NCBI GenBank assembly: GCA_003255025.1 | Contig: QANY01007891.1 | Coordinates: 2,200,558 to 2,264,557, forward strand | Direction: 5' to 3' | DNA from: Datisca glomerata | Taxonomy: Eukaryota; Streptophyta; Magnoliopsida; Cucurbitales; Datiscaceae | Length of the DNA stretch: 64,000 bases | In this document: in pieces, positions 62,634 through 64,000 of the stretch | Position numbering within the stretch: the stretch's first letter is position 1 | Layout: the number at the start of each line of letters is the position of its first letter | Program-made: the position numbers and the translations under genes | The notes under the pieces: generated by a model | The model's database searches: none | Seen by the model: only the letters and a program-made list of their open reading frames with translations | Told to the model about the DNA's origin: nothing

Positions 62634-64000
62634 ATGTTTCTAAAAGCTCACAAACTTCTGCTCACCATTTTGATTGTTTCCTTTTGGAATTGGAGTGTTG
62701 CTCGCCATCAAAGCGTGATCAGGTGCAAAGAGAATGAAAGACAGGCACTCCTTAGATTCAAACAAGGCCTCAAAGATCCTTACGACCTTCTATTCTCATG
62801 GGAATTAAGCCAAGAAGATTGTTGCTCATGGAAAGGAATCACATGTCACAACCAAACACATAGTGTCATAGCGCTCGACCTTCGATCTGACCCCTTTGTC
62901 AAAAGAGTAGAGGGTGAGATAAGCTCCTCATTACTTGAACTTCAACATTTGAGTTACCTTGATTTGAGTGGCAACACATTTTCTATTTTTCCAAACTTCA
63001 TCGGTTCATTTGCAAATCTGAATTATCTCAACCTTTCTTTTGCTGGACATAATGGAAGGATCCCATTTCAAATGAGAAATCTCTCGAGATTAGTTTCTAT
63101 TGACCTTAGTCAGAACTATTATTTAGCTAGTGATTTCAAATGGTTTTCACATCTTTATTCTTTAAAATTCTTTGACATGAGCGATACAGACGTTCTTTCA
63201 ATGAGTAGCCTTGAGTTGCAACCTTCCCTGGAAGAGATACGTCTATCTGGTTGTAAATTTTCCTCAATTGTTCCCTCAACGCAAATTTCGCGAACAAATT
63301 TATCTAATAATTTGTCACTTCAGTACGCTGATTTCTCTTCCAATAGTCTCGATGACAGCTCAACAATATCTTGGTTATTCAAAAATGCTGTTAATCTTCA
63401 TCATCTGGACTTATCTTATAATCTTTTTGAAGGCTCGATTCCTGACTCTATAGGAAATATGATATCTCTACTTCATCTAGACCTTTCTGGTAATTATCTA
63501 AATGGCTCAATTCCCAACTCATTGGGAAATATGATATCTCTGTTTTATTTGGATCTTTCAATTAATTCTCTAACTGGCTCAGTTCCTCACTCTTTGGGAA
63601 ATATGGTATCTTTGACTCATCTTGACCTCTCTGCTAACAATTTACAAGGGCCTATCCCAAGTGGTATGGGGAACATGGTTTCTCTTGTCCTTCTTCACAT
63701 GAATGATAATGGGTTCCAAGGGGAAATTCCACAAGGCTTACCAAGTCTCCTCAATTTGGAAGAAGTGGATTTATCAAACAACAAGTTAAGCCGAAGTGTG
63801 CCTGATCTTACATATCTTTCATCCTTACGATCTTTGCGTCTCTCCAATAACATTTTAAACGGAAGCTTGACTCAGGGCTTTGGACAGCTTTCTCAGTTAA
63901 GATTTTTGGATGTTTCCTCAAATTTTCTCGCTGGTATTTTAACTGAAGCCCACTTTTCCAATCTATCATCCTTATTTCACTTGGACATGTCCCATAATTC
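62634..64000 (+). CDS. LRR receptor-like protein (RLP), apparently intact, cut by window end
   Basis: 455 codons are visible, with no stop. Family: extracellular LRR receptors lacking a kinase, which signal through partner kinases at the plasma membrane; many act in immunity. Residues 1-23 form a signal peptide (KLLLTILIVSFWNWSVA). The N-terminal cap runs from about 30 to 72 with Cys31, the Cys63-Cys64 pair and Cys71 (RQALLRFKQGLKDP, CCSWKGITC). LRRs follow from about 79 (IALDL) to the end, including at about 270-345 three or four nearly identical units of the type SLGNM(I/V)SL-HLDLS-N-L-GSIP, recently amplified. The start is the first ATG of the signal peptide. The remaining LRRs, C-cap and membrane segment must lie past 64000. 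The dead paralogue at 49592-51287 shares this layout. Confidence 0.95.
   Translation, partial: MFLKAHKLLLTILIVSFWNWSVARHQSVIRCKENERQALLRFKQGLKDPYDLLFSWELSQEDCCSWKGITCHNQTHSVIALDLRSDPFVKRVEGEISSSLLELQHLSYLDLSGNTFSIFPNFIGSFANLNYLNLSFAGHNGRIPFQMRNLSRLVSIDLSQNYYLASDFKWFSHLYSLKFFDMSDTDVLSMSSLELQPSLEEIRLSGCKFSSIVPSTQISRTNLSNNLSLQYADFSSNSLDDSSTISWLFKNAVNLHHLDLSYNLFEGSIPDSIGNMISLLHLDLSGNYLNGSIPNSLGNMISLFYLDLSINSLTGSVPHSLGNMVSLTHLDLSANNLQGPIPSGMGNMVSLVLLHMNDNGFQGEIPQGLPSLLNLEEVDLSNNKLSRSVPDLTYLSSLRSLRLSNNILNGSLTQGFGQLSQLRFLDVSSNFLAGILTEAHFSNLSSLFHLDMSHN

Overview
The window is nuclear DNA of a flowering plant, almost certainly a eudicot. The signs are an intron-rich TIMELESS gene with plant-type exons, a class III (hevamine-type) chitinase, LRR receptor-like proteins without kinase domains, AT-rich intergenic DNA, and a dense layer of plant transposable elements (Ty1/copia, Athila-type Ty3/gypsy, L1-type LINE, MULE, hAT, MITEs). 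I could not assign a genus from sequence alone.

Layout. 0.1-2.6 kb: decayed minus-strand gag-like retroelement gene with two apparent introns. 2.6-9.95 kb: AT-rich intergenic DNA with LTR-like debris, a G+C-richer island, microsatellites, a 56-bp tandem repeat and a MITE. 9.96-14.0 kb: one old, full-span but defective copia element with 235-bp LTRs and a 6-bp target-site duplication. 14.5-24.8 kb: an intact 19-exon TIMELESS gene (1266 codons plus stop) with two E2F-type sites upstream and one GC-AG intron. 24.8-29 kb: AT-rich DNA plus a DNA transposon with long inverted ends. 29.1-36.5 kb: a duplicated chitinase 3' region, split by a 5.4-kb LINE (10-bp target duplication) and a second small insert. 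36.5-39.4 kb: a palindrome-array element and a gypsy-type LTR. 39.5-41.8 kb: a dead hAT transposase split by a solo Athila LTR. 42.5-43 kb: a long hairpin. 45.1-47.8 kb: the parent copy of the duplicated block, ending in an intact intronless chitinase gene (minus strand). 49.6-51.3 kb: an LRR receptor-like pseudogene. 51.3-55.7 kb: a MULE whose two ends are inverted arrays of 23-bp palindromes. 55.7-62.1 kb: a 5'-truncated Athila element with 3' LTR. 62.6-64 kb: the start of an apparently intact LRR receptor-like gene that runs off the window.

Only three genes look alive: TIMELESS (replication-fork protection, S phase), the secreted chitinase (defence or cell wall), and the receptor-like protein (cell-surface recognition). 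They do not form a pathway. The chitinase and receptor-like loci are each duplicated with one dead copy, the usual birth-and-death pattern of plant defence genes.

The most unusual structure is the pair of elements built around short palindrome arrays: 51.3-55.7 kb, and a second at 36.5-37.9 kb that uses a different palindrome. They may be a self-recognition or anti-silencing architecture of Mutator-like elements.
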